Origin: an uncultured Clostridia bacterium
GTDB lineage: Bacteria; Bacillota; Clostridia; Peptostreptococcales; Anaerovoracaceae
Reading direction: 5' to 3'
NCBI GenBank assembly: GCA_934234035.1
Contig: CAKQHH010000016.1
Location: 1-38,795, forward strand
DNA: 38,795 nucleotides
Both the position numbers and the translations under genes were made by a program. This document shows positions 1 to 8,819 of this stretch, in pieces (positions within the stretch are counted from its first letter, which is position 1; each line of letters opens with the position of its first letter). Under the pieces are notes generated by a model. It saw nothing but the letters and a program-made list of their open reading frames with translations. It did no database searches and had not been told where the DNA came from.

Positions 1-46
1 TAAATATGGCAACAAATGATGTGCTAATTGCTTTTTTTGTACTCAT
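1..46 (-). CDS. N-terminus of an unidentified protein, cut by the window edge
   Basis: An ATG at 46 on the minus strand opens a reading frame of 15 codons that runs off the left edge (MSTKKAISTSFVAIF...). A GGAG ribosome binding site lies 8 bases upstream (54-57). The Lys-rich start followed by a hydrophobic run would fit a signal peptide or membrane segment, but too little is visible to say. It lies downstream of the tRNA terminator. A possible -10 (TATACT, about 83-88) gives it its own promoter, without a convincing -35. Product unknown. Confidence 0.5.
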   Translation of the reverse strand, partial: MSTKKAISTSFVAIF

Positions 47-173
47 TTTATTTCTCCTTTATAACTTTCGATTTGTAGCTCTAGTATAATCCGTTTTTTC
101 TACCTTGCATAGGCATTTATATGATGGGATGGATTTGTCTAGATAAAAACGTGGAAAACGTTAAAATTTCAAT

Positions 174-200
174 AAAAAAAGAGACCTTATCAGGTCTCTT
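174..200 (-). terminator. Intrinsic terminator of the tRNA-Ser transcript
   Basis: On the minus strand an 8-bp stem (AGAGACCT pairing with its complement, 180-187 and 192-199) with a 4-base loop is followed directly by seven T residues. It lies just after the CCA end of the tRNA. Confidence 0.85.
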
Positions 201-205
201 CGTTA

Positions 206-293
206 TGGCGGAGGACATGGGACTCGAACCCACGGGGCTGTTACACCTTACTTGATTTCCAATCAAGCTCCTTAGCCGCTCGGTCAATCCTCC
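206..293 (-). tRNA. tRNA-Ser (anticodon GGA)
   Basis: The 88-base minus-strand sequence folds as a class II tRNA. The acceptor stem is GGAGGAT pairing with GTCCTCC, the anticodon stem is CTTGA/TCAAG with loop TTGGAAA (anticodon GGA, reading UCC/UCU), there is an extended variable arm typical of tRNA-Ser, and the T arm contains GGTTCGAGTCC. The 3' CCA is encoded. It has its own promoter (325-353) and terminator (174-200), so it is a monocistronic tRNA gene. Confidence 0.95.
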
Positions 294-324
294 AAAAGTA
301 TTTAGTCATTTCTGACGCTCATTT

Positions 325-353
325 ATATTACCATAGGAATGAAGTGAATGCAA
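325..353 (-). promoter_or_regulatory. Promoter of the tRNA-Ser gene
   Basis: On the minus strand TTGCAT (348-353) and TAATAT (325-330) are separated by exactly 17 bases. This is a good housekeeping-type promoter placed about 30 bases upstream of the tRNA 5' end. Confidence 0.75.
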
Positions 354-388
354 GCACTTTTTTAATTTTTTCGAATTATTCTGAAGTT

Positions 389-426
389 GTGGAGAAAACC
401 GGCCCCGGAAGGTCCGGCTTCTCCAC
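389..426 (-). terminator. Strong hairpin after polC, probable terminator
   Basis: A perfect 8-bp outer stem (GTGGAGAA and its complement) encloses further CCGG/CCGG pairing. It lies about 57 bases after the polC stop. No clean T-run follows at once (AT-rich sequence comes later), so it may stabilise the 3' end or terminate weakly. It separates the long polC operon from the tRNA promoter. Confidence 0.55.
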
Positions 427-482
427 TTTCTGCAAAGCCTCCCAAGCTTCGCGTTTTAGGTTCTTCACTTTTTATTCACATC

Positions 483-3400
483 CTAGAACAACTCAAAGAT
501 AGATACCTGTGCCGTATCCGGCACGCCGTCGAACATGCCCACGGCTTTCAAATCGTCGATATTGCTCTGGGACAGCTTGGTCTGCTGCCGCACATCGTCC
601 AAAGAAGTGAACGGCGTTCCGTCGTAGGCATCCGCCAGGGATTCTGCCGCCGCTTTTCCCAATCCGCTGATGGCCATGTACGGAACCACCACTTCCCCAT
701 CTTCCACGATGAAGTCGCACGGCTGAGACACGCCCAGCTCCGGCATGCGGAACTGAAGTCCCCGGGAGAACATCTCGTACATCACTTCGTAGACGGTGAG
801 ATGATCCTTCTGCTTGGTAGTCATCTGATTTCCCAGCTGCTCCAGATTCTTCATCTCCCGCTCCACCGCCTGGATTCCGTCTCGGGCGGCCAGGACGTCG
901 AAATCGTCGATTTTGGAGGAGAGCCATGCGGCATAGAATTCCGCCGGATAGTACACCTTGAACCAGGCCATTCGGATGGACATCAGCACGTAGGCCACCG
1001 CATGGGCCCGAGGGAACATGTACTTCAGGGTTTCGCAGGACCAGATGTACCAGTCCGGCACCCCGTGGCTCTTCATAGTCTCCAGTTCCTCCTCCGTCAG
1101 CGGCTTGTTCTTACGGACGTGCTCCATGATCCAGAAGGCTTCCTCATTCGGGATGCCCTTCAGAATCAGGTAGTTCATAATATCGTCACGACAGGAAATC
1201 AGCTCGTCGATGGTCGCCTTTCCGTCCCGAAGGAGCTCCTGGCCGTTGTTGGTCCACACGTCGGTTCCGTGGGAGAATCCGGAAATCTTTACCAGCGCGG
1301 AGATGGTGGTCGGCTGAATGTCGTCCAGCATCTGCCGGGTAAAGTTCGTTCCGAACTCCGGAATCGCGTAGGTTCCGTGAACGAATTTGTAGTCCGGATT
1401 CTGGATGTTCAAGGCCTCCGTAGAGGTGAACAGGCTGATGACCTTCTTGTCCGCAACATCGATGGTCATCGGGTCCACGCCGGTCATATTCTGCAAATGA
1501 CGAATCATCTGCGGCACATCGTGGCCCAGAATATCCAGCTTCAGCAAGTTCTTATCGATTTTGTGATAATCGAAATGGGTGGTGATGATATCCACCGGTT
1601 TGTTGGCCGGACGCTGCACCGGGCAGAACTCATAGATTTCATGATCGTCCGGGACGACGATGATTCCGCCCGGATGCTGCCCGGTGGTTCTTTTTACCCC
1701 CGTACAGCCCTTGGTGAGATAATCGATGTCGTATTTGCTCAGCTTCTTCGGGGACTCGTCGGCGTAGTGCTTCACATAGCCGTAGGCGGTTTTGTCCGCG
1801 ACGGTGGCTACCGTGCCGGCTTTGAAGATGTTCTTCTCCCCAAAAATCACGCCTACGTATTTGTGGGCCGTGGCCTGGTATTCGCCGGCGAAGTTCAAGT
1901 CGATATCCGGCTCCTTATTGCCGCTGAATCCCAGGAAGGTGGCAAACGGGATTCGGAAGCCGTTCTTCTCGTACGGGGTGCCGCACTTCGGGCACACCTT
2001 ATCTGGCATGTCGAATCCGCAGTCGTACTTTGCTTCATCTTCTTCCGCCAGCCATTCCAGGTTCTTACACTTCGGACAGATGTAATGCGGCTCCAACGGG
2101 TTTACCTCGGTAATTCCCGCCATGGTAGCGGCAAAAGAAGATCCTACGGATCCTCGGCTGCCCACCAGGTAGCCGTCATCGTTGGATTTTTTTACCAGAC
2201 GCATGGCCGCCACGTACATCACGGCGTACCCGTTATTGATGATAGCGTTCAGCTCCGTATCCAGCCGGGTCTGAATCACCTCCGGAATCGGATCGCCGTA
2301 CATTGCCTTCGCATTCTCGTAGCAAGTATCCCGCAGGAAATCCTCCGCCCCTTCAATCTTCGGCGGACACTTATCCGGCGGCACCGGCTCGAACACCTCG
2401 CACATATCCGCAATCCGGTTGGTGTTGGTGATGACCACCTCTTCCGCCCGGTCTCCGAGATAGGAGAATTCCGCCAGCATCTCGTCCGTAGTGCGCAGGT
2501 ACAGGCTATTGGCGTTGGTCTCGCTAAATCCCATGCTGGACATGATGATGTTCCGATAAATCGCCGACTCCTTCGTCGGGTAGTGGGAGTCCGTGGTGGC
2601 GACAGTCATCTTCCCCAGCTCGTCCGCCAGGGACAGAATCAGCAGGTTGTTGTCCGCTAGCTCCTTCCGGGATGCCACCATGCCCTTATCAATCATGAAC
2701 TGGTTGTTATCCAGCGGCTGAATCTCCAGGTAATCGTAGAAATCCGCAATGCGGAGCAGCTCCTCCCGGGAAGCGCCCCGGTTGATGGCCTGATACAGCT
2801 CGCCGGCCTCGCAGGCACTGCCCACGATAATGCCTTCTCTGTGCTGCTGCAGTACGGAACGGGGAAGTCTCGGCTTCTTGTAAAAATAATCTACGTGAGA
2901 ATAGGAGACCATTTTATACAGATTCCGAAGTCCCGTCAGGTTCTTGGCCAGAAGAATGATGTGGTACGTCCGGTTCTTCTTGATATCGATGGTTCCGTCC
3001 GGAAGCATGGCATCCTCATCGGGATACAGGTATCCCTCCATGCCGTAGATAATCTTAATGTCCTTCCCCTTGCCCCGCAGCTTTGCGGCCCGATTGGCCG
3101 CATCCGGGAAAGCCTGCACCACGCCGTGGTCCGTAATCGCCACCGCCTTCTGGCCCCAGGCCGCGGCCTGATCCACCAGCTCCGCGATTTCGTTGAAGCC
3201 GTCGTTGTCGCTCATCTTCGTGTGCACGTGGAGCTCCACTCGCTTCTCCCCCGGGTGCTCATCTTTCCGCTCCGGTTTTGAAGACTGGTTGATTGAACGG
3301 GCCATGATACCCACTTCGTTTTCAAAGGTATCGAATTCCACATTTCCGGAAATCTTCAGCCAGTCTCCCAGAGAAACGTTTTCCTCCAGCAGTTCAAAAT

Positions 3401-3920
3401 CCTCGGTCTTCATAAAAGCCTTGCAGCAGGTGGCCCGCTCCTTATCGGTGATTTCCATGGTCACCAGAAGTTTGCCGTTCTTGATGGCACGGGAATCCAG
3501 GCTGAACAGCTCTCCGCGAATGACCACCTGACCCCGCTCCCCCACCTTGCCGTAGATTTCTTCGATGGGAATGGGTTCTCCGGAGATATAGGTACCGTAC
3601 AGAACCCCGCCGGAAACGTTGGGCTTCTTGCTGCCTTTGCTTTTATCCGACGCCTTCTTCGCTGCCGGTGTTTCGGAAGCTTGATAAGCGTACCGGAACC
3701 GCACGTCCTTCGCCTGTCCCACCTTCTTCAGAATCCGATCCCGCATGCGCTTCTCGTGAATTCGAGGTATCACAAAATTGAGTTTGACACCGACTACCAG
3801 CGTCAAACTCTCTTTTTCCAGATATACCCTGGGTATTTCAATATTAATATCCTGTTCTTTCATCCCGGAAATGCGTTCCAGCTCTTCCGTTGTCAGAATA
3901 TCTTGGGGTATTTTGATCAT
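483..3920 (-). CDS. polC: DNA polymerase III alpha subunit, PolC type, lacking the 3'-5' exonuclease insertion
   Basis: Replicative polymerase of low-GC Gram-positive bacteria. In the 1145-residue product I see, in order: a shortened N-terminal domain, an OB fold (about 105-210), a PHP domain opening with HVHTKMSDNDG (231-241), the GSRGSVGSS motif (588-596), a zinc-binding Cys cluster (C615, C618, C634, C643, C646), catalytic PDIDLNF (671-677) and LKLDILGHD (about 793-801), and a C-terminal QVSIF sliding-clamp motif. Canonical PolC is about 1430 residues, with a DnaQ-like exonuclease inserted in PHP after the GME motif. Here IIYGMEGYLYP (290-300) passes through a 16-residue linker into RTYHIILLAKN, so the whole exonuclease is absent and about 100 N-terminal residues are missing too. 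The frame is intact. The start lies 3 bases after the ispG stop with a weak ribosome binding site. It is the last gene of the frr-to-polC run. Confidence 0.96.
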   Translation of the reverse strand: MIKIPQDILTTEELERISGMKEQDINIEIPRVYLEKESLTLVVGVKLNFVIPRIHEKRMRDRILKKVGQAKDVRFRYAYQASETPAAKKASDKSKGSKKPNVSGGVLYGTYISGEPIPIEEIYGKVGERGQVVIRGELFSLDSRAIKNGKLLVTMEITDKERATCCKAFMKTEDFELLEENVSLGDWLKISGNVEFDTFENEVGIMARSINQSSKPERKDEHPGEKRVELHVHTKMSDNDGFNEIAELVDQAAAWGQKAVAITDHGVVQAFPDAANRAAKLRGKGKDIKIIYGMEGYLYPDEDAMLPDGTIDIKKNRTYHIILLAKNLTGLRNLYKMVSYSHVDYFYKKPRLPRSVLQQHREGIIVGSACEAGELYQAINRGASREELLRIADFYDYLEIQPLDNNQFMIDKGMVASRKELADNNLLILSLADELGKMTVATTDSHYPTKESAIYRNIIMSSMGFSETNANSLYLRTTDEMLAEFSYLGDRAEEVVITNTNRIADMCEVFEPVPPDKCPPKIEGAEDFLRDTCYENAKAMYGDPIPEVIQTRLDTELNAIINNGYAVMYVAAMRLVKKSNDDGYLVGSRGSVGSSFAATMAGITEVNPLEPHYICPKCKNLEWLAEEDEAKYDCGFDMPDKVCPKCGTPYEKNGFRIPFATFLGFSGNKEPDIDLNFAGEYQATAHKYVGVIFGEKNIFKAGTVATVADKTAYGYVKHYADESPKKLSKYDIDYLTKGCTGVKRTTGQHPGGIIVVPDDHEIYEFCPVQRPANKPVDIITTHFDYHKIDKNLLKLDILGHDVPQMIRHLQNMTGVDPMTIDVADKKVISLFTSTEALNIQNPDYKFVHGTYAIPEFGTNFTRQMLDDIQPTTISALVKISGFSHGTDVWTNNGQELLRDGKATIDELISCRDDIMNYLILKGIPNEEAFWIMEHVRKNKPLTEEELETMKSHGVPDWYIWSCETLKYMFPRAHAVAYVLMSIRMAWFKVYYPAEFYAAWLSSKIDDFDVLAARDGIQAVEREMKNLEQLGNQMTTKQKDHLTVYEVMYEMFSRGLQFRMPELGVSQPCDFIVEDGEVVVPYMAISGLGKAAAESLADAYDGTPFTSLDDVRQQTKLSQSNIDDLKAVGMFDGVPDTAQVSIFELF

Positions 3921-3923
3921 CCA

Positions 3924-4988
3924 CTACTCTTCTTTCTCTATCATTTCAATGAGACGGTCTACCAGTTGGTTTTCCGGCACCTTTCCGATAATCTCCCCGT
4001 GGGAGAAGAGCAAGCCCTCGCCCTTTCCACCGGCAATACCGTAATCCGCTTCCCGGGATTCTCCCGGACCGTTCACCACGCAGCCCATTACTGCGACCTT
4101 TAACGGTCTCAGGCCTTTCTCCTGACGTCTTTTCGCAACCGGAACCAAACGGTTCTCCGTTTCCTCTGCCAAGGAGATCAGATCCACTTCCGTTCGGCCG
4201 CAAGTCGGGCAGGAAACGATTTCGATGCTCTTTTCCCGAAGCCCTACCGCTTCCAGAATGCGCTGCCCGAATAGAACTTCCTGAACCGGGTCATCCGTAA
4301 GGGACACCCGCAGGGTATCTCCAATCCCGCTGAGGAGCAGTCCGCCGATTCCGATGGCGGATTTCAGCTTTCCGTTGGACGGTGTTCCCGACTCGGTGAT
4401 GCCGATGTGCATCGGTACGTCCGTTTCCTTGGCGGCCAGAGTATAGGCCGCATAGGTCATAGGAACGTTGGAGGATTTGATGGAAAGCACCAGATTATCG
4501 AAATCCAGATTTTCCATGTAGTGTACCGTATGCAGCGCGCTCTTTGCCAGCGCTTCCGCCGTTACGCCGCCGTATTCCGCCAGAATTTCTTTTTCCAGAG
4601 AACCGGAGTTAACGCCGACCCGAATGGGGATGTGCCGCGCTTTGGCCGCCTGAACCACTTTCTGCACGTACTCCGCTTTTCCGATATTTCCCGGATTGAT
4701 GCGCACCTTGTCCGCACCGGCTTCAATCGCACCGATGGCCAGCCGATAGTCGAAGTGGATATCCGCCACCAGCGGCACCTCTGTCTTCTTTCGTACCTGC
4801 GCAAAGGATTCGCAGGCTTCCATATCCGGAATCGCCACCCGTACGATATCGCAGCCCGCTTCTTCCAACTCCCGAATCTGCCGCAGCAATGCCTTCTCAT
4901 CCCGGGTGTCTACATTTGTCATGGACTGAATAGAAACCGGCGCCCCTCCGCCGATTTGAATTCTTCCGCACTGTACGCTTCTCGTCAT
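3924..4988 (-). CDS. ispG: 4-hydroxy-3-methylbut-2-en-1-yl diphosphate synthase
   Basis: [4Fe-4S] enzyme of the MEP (non-mevalonate) isoprenoid pathway, converting methylerythritol cyclodiphosphate to HMBPP. The 354-residue product has the N-terminal TIM-barrel half (ADIHFDYRLA, RINPGNIG) and the C-terminal cluster-binding half with C260-x2-C263 and C303, followed by the conserved NGPGE with E310. Length is normal for the short bacterial form. It sits 9 bases after rseP and 3 bases before polC, the usual clostridial order, so it is cotranscribed with them. With dxr and uppS in the same operon, it links isoprenoid precursor supply to undecaprenyl lipid carrier synthesis. Confidence 0.97.
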   Translation of the reverse strand: MTRSVQCGRIQIGGGAPVSIQSMTNVDTRDEKALLRQIRELEEAGCDIVRVAIPDMEACESFAQVRKKTEVPLVADIHFDYRLAIGAIEAGADKVRINPGNIGKAEYVQKVVQAAKARHIPIRVGVNSGSLEKEILAEYGGVTAEALAKSALHTVHYMENLDFDNLVLSIKSSNVPMTYAAYTLAAKETDVPMHIGITESGTPSNGKLKSAIGIGGLLLSGIGDTLRVSLTDDPVQEVLFGQRILEAVGLREKSIEIVSCPTCGRTEVDLISLAEETENRLVPVAKRRQEKGLRPLKVAVMGCVVNGPGESREADYGIAGGKGEGLLFSHGEIIGKVPENQLVDRLIEMIEKEE

Positions 4989-4997
4989 TCCATCCTC

Positions 4998-6005
4998 CTA
5001 TCCGAACAATCGCATAATATCGTTCCAGGTAATAAACACGGCAAAAGCGATCAGCAGGAACATGCCCGCCAGATGCACTTTCCCCTCCATATCGTCGGAA
5101 ATCATATTTCCCGTAATCTTCCGAATCATCACAAAGATAATTCTTCCGCCGTCCAGTGCCGGGAAAGGCAGCAGATTGATGTAGGCCAAGTTCAGGCAAA
5201 TTAAGGCTGCCAGGTACAGATAAGGTACCGCGCCCGCCGCAGCCGTCTGATTCACCAGGGATACCATCCCCACCGGACCCGCCAGGTCGTTTCGGGACAT
5301 CTGCCCGGTAAAGAGCATCTTCAAGCTCTTCAGCATCAGTTTGTTCAAGTTCCAGGTGGCCGTCGCGCCATATCGTCCGCAGGTAAAAATATTATGGCTT
5401 TGTCTGCAGGCAATGCCCACCATCATTCGTTTCTCTTTCTTGGAGTATTCCGGCTGAACGGTGCAATTCTGTTTCTTGCCGTCCCGGTCCACCGTAATCC
5501 GAATTTCTTTCCCGGACTTGTCTCGGTCGATTTCCTGTACCACTTCCATCCAACCGGACGTCTTGACATCGTTCACCGCCACAACACGGTCGCCTGCCCG
5601 AAGCCCGGCTGCTTCCGCCGGTGAATTCTTCACCACAGAATCCAGCGTGTTGGTGGGAATGCCGGATACGGTTACCGCAATAATCATCACCAGCAGTGCG
5701 GTGATGACGTTCATCACGGCGCCTGCCAGGAGCACGGCAATCTTCTGCCACACCTTCTTGTTGTTAAAGGCTCTCGGGTTTCCGCTTTCCTCGTTCTCTC
5801 CTTCCATGGCGCAATATCCGCCGATGGGCAGGAGCCGTACGGAATACAAGGTCTCCCCCTTCTGTTTCTGGAAGAGAAGGGGTCCCATTCCCATGGAGAA
5901 CTCGTTCACCTGAACGCCTACCAATTTCGCTACCACAAAATGTCCCAGCTCATGGGGAATAATCATAATGCAGAAAAGTATGATTGTTAGAATTGCTGTC
6001 AGCAA
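4998..6005 (-). CDS. rseP: RseP-type site-2 intramembrane metalloprotease
   Basis: Membrane zinc protease of the RseP/RasP family, which cleaves transmembrane anti-sigma factors and leftover signal peptides. The 335-residue product has HELGH at 18-22 in the first membrane helix, a second hydrophobic segment (about 88-114), a single PDZ domain (about 118-190, with GLRAGDRVVAVND), and the third catalytic motif NLLPFPALDGG (277-287) supplying the Asp ligand. A last membrane helix lies at about 311-330. Length and layout fit the Gram-positive RasP form. It stands between dxr (69-base gap) and ispG (9-base gap). Its substrate here is unknown. Confidence 0.95.
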   Translation of the reverse strand: MLTAILTIILFCIMIIPHELGHFVVAKLVGVQVNEFSMGMGPLLFQKQKGETLYSVRLLPIGGYCAMEGENEESGNPRAFNNKKVWQKIAVLLAGAVMNVITALLVMIIAVTVSGIPTNTLDSVVKNSPAEAAGLRAGDRVVAVNDVKTSGWMEVVQEIDRDKSGKEIRITVDRDGKKQNCTVQPEYSKKEKRMMVGIACRQSHNIFTCGRYGATATWNLNKLMLKSLKMLFTGQMSRNDLAGPVGMVSLVNQTAAAGAVPYLYLAALICLNLAYINLLPFPALDGGRIIFVMIRKITGNMISDDMEGKVHLAGMFLLIAFAVFITWNDIMRLFG

Positions 6006-6074
6006 TAAAGTGTCCTCGTTTCTTTACTCATTTATTTTCGGTCCTCACCCTCCGATGAAATTCCCGAAAAAGAA

Positions 6075-7220
6075 CTAGCCCTGTGCCAATGCTCTCGCCA
6101 TCCGCCGCACATCCCGATCGATTTCCAGAATTTCCGATACGCTCTTCGGATCCACCGGATTGTGGGCCTCCAGCACCTTCTCAATGGTGCGCTGAATATC
6201 CAGGAAACGAATTTCCTTGTTCAGGAACATGGCCACCAATTCCTCATTGGCTCCGTTTAATGCAATCGGGTAACTTCTTCCGTCTTCAATGGCCTGATAT
6301 GCCAGGCTCAGGCAGCGGAACACATCCATCCGCGGCTTCTCGAAGTGGAGGTTGGCCCCCTCCGTGAAGAAGTCCAAGCTGTCCCCGGAATACTCCAGCC
6401 GCTTCGGGTATCCCAAAGCCAAGCTAATCGGAATCCGCATATCCGGGAGTCCCATCTGAGCGATCACCGAAGTATCCGCAAATTCTACCATGGAATGAAC
6501 GATGCTCTCCGGGTGCACGTGCACATCGATTTTGGACGCCGGCACATCGAAGAGCCAGCGAGCCTCGATGACTTCCAGCCCCTTATTCATCATGGTGGCG
6601 GAATCGATGGTAATCTTCCGGCCCATGGTCCACTTCGGATGATCCAGTGCCTGATCCAGAGTCACATCTTCCAGCTCCTCCAAAGAGTACTTCCGGAACG
6701 GTCCGCCGGATGCGGTCAGGAGAATCCGCCGAATTTCCCGTCCCTTGTTTCCTTCCAGGCATTGGAAAATGGCGCTGTGCTCGCTGTCTATCGGCAGGAG
6801 CTTCACGCCCTTTCTCGCCACGGCATCCATCACCAGAGCTCCTCCGGCCACCAGGGTTTCCTTGTTGGCCAGTGCAATATCCTTCCCCAGCCGGATTCCG
6901 TGATAGGTCGGTGCCAGACCGCTGATTCCCATCAGGGAATTCACAATCATGTCACCCTCGACTTCCGTCAGCTGAACCAGCCCCTCGTCGCCATAGTACA
7001 CGGTAAGATTCGGGAATCGTTCCTGCACCCGACGGGCATCCGCTTCGTTTCCCACGCAGACCCCAAGGGGCCGATATTTCTCAATCTGCTGAATCAGTTC
7101 ATCCACCCGGCTTCTGCAGCTCAAAGCGGTCACGGTAAACAGATCCGGATTTTCATCTACAATGTCCAAGGTCTGCGTACCGATGGAGCCGGTGCTTCCC
7201 AGAATAATTATTTTCTTCAT
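6075..7220 (-). CDS. dxr: 1-deoxy-D-xylulose-5-phosphate reductoisomerase
   Basis: NADPH-dependent enzyme of the second MEP pathway step (DXP to methylerythritol phosphate). The 381-residue product has the N-terminal Rossmann motif GSTGSIGTQTLDI (about 8-20), the substrate-site segment TASGGPFR, and the metal and active-site region HPKWTMGRKITIDSATMMNKGLEV. Length is typical. It follows cdsA by 36 bases. With ispG and uppS in the same run, precursor and prenyl chain synthesis are grouped. Confidence 0.97.
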   Translation of the reverse strand: MKKIIILGSTGSIGTQTLDIVDENPDLFTVTALSCRSRVDELIQQIEKYRPLGVCVGNEADARRVQERFPNLTVYYGDEGLVQLTEVEGDMIVNSLMGISGLAPTYHGIRLGKDIALANKETLVAGGALVMDAVARKGVKLLPIDSEHSAIFQCLEGNKGREIRRILLTASGGPFRKYSLEELEDVTLDQALDHPKWTMGRKITIDSATMMNKGLEVIEARWLFDVPASKIDVHVHPESIVHSMVEFADTSVIAQMGLPDMRIPISLALGYPKRLEYSGDSLDFFTEGANLHFEKPRMDVFRCLSLAYQAIEDGRSYPIALNGANEELVAMFLNKEIRFLDIQRTIEKVLEAHNPVDPKSVSEILEIDRDVRRMARALAQG

Positions 7221-7256
7221 CCGATTAACCTTCTATCCTCTTCTTCTCTGTTCCGT

Positions 7257-8039
7257 TTATACCAGAACAAACAGAATGTAGTAGCACACTGCCGGTGCCA
7301 CGAAAATCACACTGTCAAAACGGTCCATAATGCCGCCGTGCCCCGGAATCAGGTGTCCGTAATCCTTAATTCCCATTCCACGCTTGAACATGGATGCGGT
7401 CAGGTCACCCGCTTCGGCCACCATTCCGCCCAGCACGCCGATAATCATGCAGTGCACCATCATGGTCGGGTAAAAGAAGTATCCGAAGATTCCGCAAAGA
7501 ACCGCACTTCCCACAACTCCGCCGACAGCGCCTTCGATGGTCTTCTTCGGGCTGAGGTTCGGTGCCATCTTGTGTTTTCCCAGGAAATATCCGGTGAAGT
7601 AGGCCATGATATCCGAACCGAAGGCCGCGATAACCACCAGCCAGGTCATCTTTGGATATGGGGTGTTGTCAATGATGACAATGTGGTAGGAGAACAGCAC
7701 AATGTACACCAGCGCCGTCAGCGTGGCAACTGCATCGTACGGCTTTCTTTCCGTAATTTTCCATCCGTAGATCATGCTGACCATCATGGAAAGAATTACC
7801 CATGCCATCAGGAAGGTGTGGTTCACGCCCAGGAACAGGTGTCCCGCATACAGAATGGTAATCATAACGTACGCAATCGGCTTGGATGGGTGAACTCCCA
7901 TGTTTTCAAAACCGTTATAGAATTCCGTTACGCCAACGTAGGCAATCAGTGCCGCTGCCGCCAGCAGCGGAATACCGCCGAAATAGATAATCAATAGCAA
8001 TGGAACCATTACGATTCCGGAAATAATTCTTGTCTTCAT
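7257..8039 (-). CDS. cdsA: Phosphatidate cytidylyltransferase (CDP-diacylglycerol synthase)
   Basis: Integral membrane enzyme that makes CDP-diacylglycerol from phosphatidate and CTP, the branch point of phospholipid synthesis. The 260-residue product is strongly hydrophobic (about seven membrane segments) and carries the family signature near the C-terminus, KRGMGIKDYGHLIPGHGG followed by MDRFDS. Its ATG overlaps the uppS stop by one base (TAATG), indicating translational coupling. This neighbourhood with uppS is conserved across Bacillota. Confidence 0.96.
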   Translation of the reverse strand: MKTRIISGIVMVPLLLIIYFGGIPLLAAAALIAYVGVTEFYNGFENMGVHPSKPIAYVMITILYAGHLFLGVNHTFLMAWVILSMMVSMIYGWKITERKPYDAVATLTALVYIVLFSYHIVIIDNTPYPKMTWLVVIAAFGSDIMAYFTGYFLGKHKMAPNLSPKKTIEGAVGGVVGSAVLCGIFGYFFYPTMMVHCMIIGVLGGMVAEAGDLTASMFKRGMGIKDYGHLIPGHGGIMDRFDSVIFVAPAVCYYILFVLV

Positions 8040-8761
8040 TACTTATCGTCCTTGTCCCTTCCTCCGAATCTTCTTTTGCGATGGGAAAATTGTTCACAGA
8101 GGTTCCCAAATTCCTCCGCCGTGAAATCCGGCCACAGGGTATCGGTGAACATCAATTCGCTGTACGCCGATTGCCATACCAGGAAATTGGACGTCCGCTC
8201 CTCTCCGCTGGTCCGAATGATCAAATCCGGATCCGGAATATCATCATGGACTCTTCCGGTATAGAGATGCGCACTGATGTCTTCCTCCGTAATTTCCGTC
8301 CGGCCCGGTTCCGCCAGCAGCTCGTTCACTGCTTTTACAATCTCCGCCCGGCCGCCGTAATTTACCGCGATGTTGAATACCAGACCTGTATTATCCTTGG
8401 TGGCATCCAGCAATTTATCGATTGCGGCCACAGAATCTGTCGGAAGTTCCCGGTATTCGCCGATGATGTTGATACGCACGTTGTTCTCCACCAACTCCTT
8501 CAGTTCCAGCTGCACGTACTTCACGATGAGCCGGAAGATGCCGGAGACCTCTTCCACGCTACGCTTCCAATTCTCCGTGGAGAACGCGTATACCGTCAGA
8601 TACTTTATTCCCATATTGGAAGCCGCAATTACGATTTTCTTCATGGACTCCATGCCGGCATTATGTCCCATCAAACGAGGAACCCCTTTTTTCTTTGCCC
8701 AGCGTCCGTTTCCGTCCATTATAACACCTACATGTGTAGGAAGTTTGTTCGGTTCTGTCAT
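8039..8761 (-). CDS. uppS: Undecaprenyl diphosphate synthase (cis-prenyltransferase)
   Basis: Condenses isopentenyl diphosphate onto farnesyl diphosphate to give the C55 lipid carrier for peptidoglycan and teichoic acid precursors. The 240-residue product has the signature VGVIMDGNGRWA (catalytic Asp in MDGN), the GHNAGMESMKKI helix, FSTENW, and the C-terminal DPDLIIRTSGEERTSNFL and WQSAYSELMF motifs. Length is normal. It is separated from frr by 58 bases containing a 9-bp hairpin (8784-8805), so it may be partly uncoupled from frr, and it is coupled to cdsA by a one-base overlap. Confidence 0.97.
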   Translation of the reverse strand: MTEPNKLPTHVGVIMDGNGRWAKKKGVPRLMGHNAGMESMKKIVIAASNMGIKYLTVYAFSTENWKRSVEEVSGIFRLIVKYVQLELKELVENNVRINIIGEYRELPTDSVAAIDKLLDATKDNTGLVFNIAVNYGGRAEIVKAVNELLAEPGRTEITEEDISAHLYTGRVHDDIPDPDLIIRTSGEERTSNFLVWQSAYSELMFTDTLWPDFTAEEFGNLCEQFSHRKRRFGGRDKDDK

Positions 8762-8780
8762 AATATACCTCTTAATACAA

Positions 8781-8805
8781 GCAAACGTGGCTAAAGAGCC
8801 ACGTT
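8781..8805 (-). terminator. Hairpin between frr and uppS, possible attenuator
   Basis: A perfect 9-bp stem (8784-8792 with 8797-8805) with a 4-base loop, followed on the minus strand by a weak T-rich tract (TTTGCTTGTATT). It would cause only partial termination, which could make frr messages more abundant than those of the downstream genes. Confidence 0.5.
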
Positions 8806-8819
8806 ATACTCACTCATTA

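Noticed and set aside
387..2660. Long open frame of 757 codons on the plus strand
   Set aside because: It is antisense to polC, whose motifs are unmistakable. The frame is open because of polC codon bias, has no ribosome binding site and resembles no protein family.
6345..7997. 550-codon plus-strand frame across dxr and cdsA
   Set aside because: It is a shadow of two well-supported genes on the other strand, with a His/Gln-rich composition typical of antisense frames.
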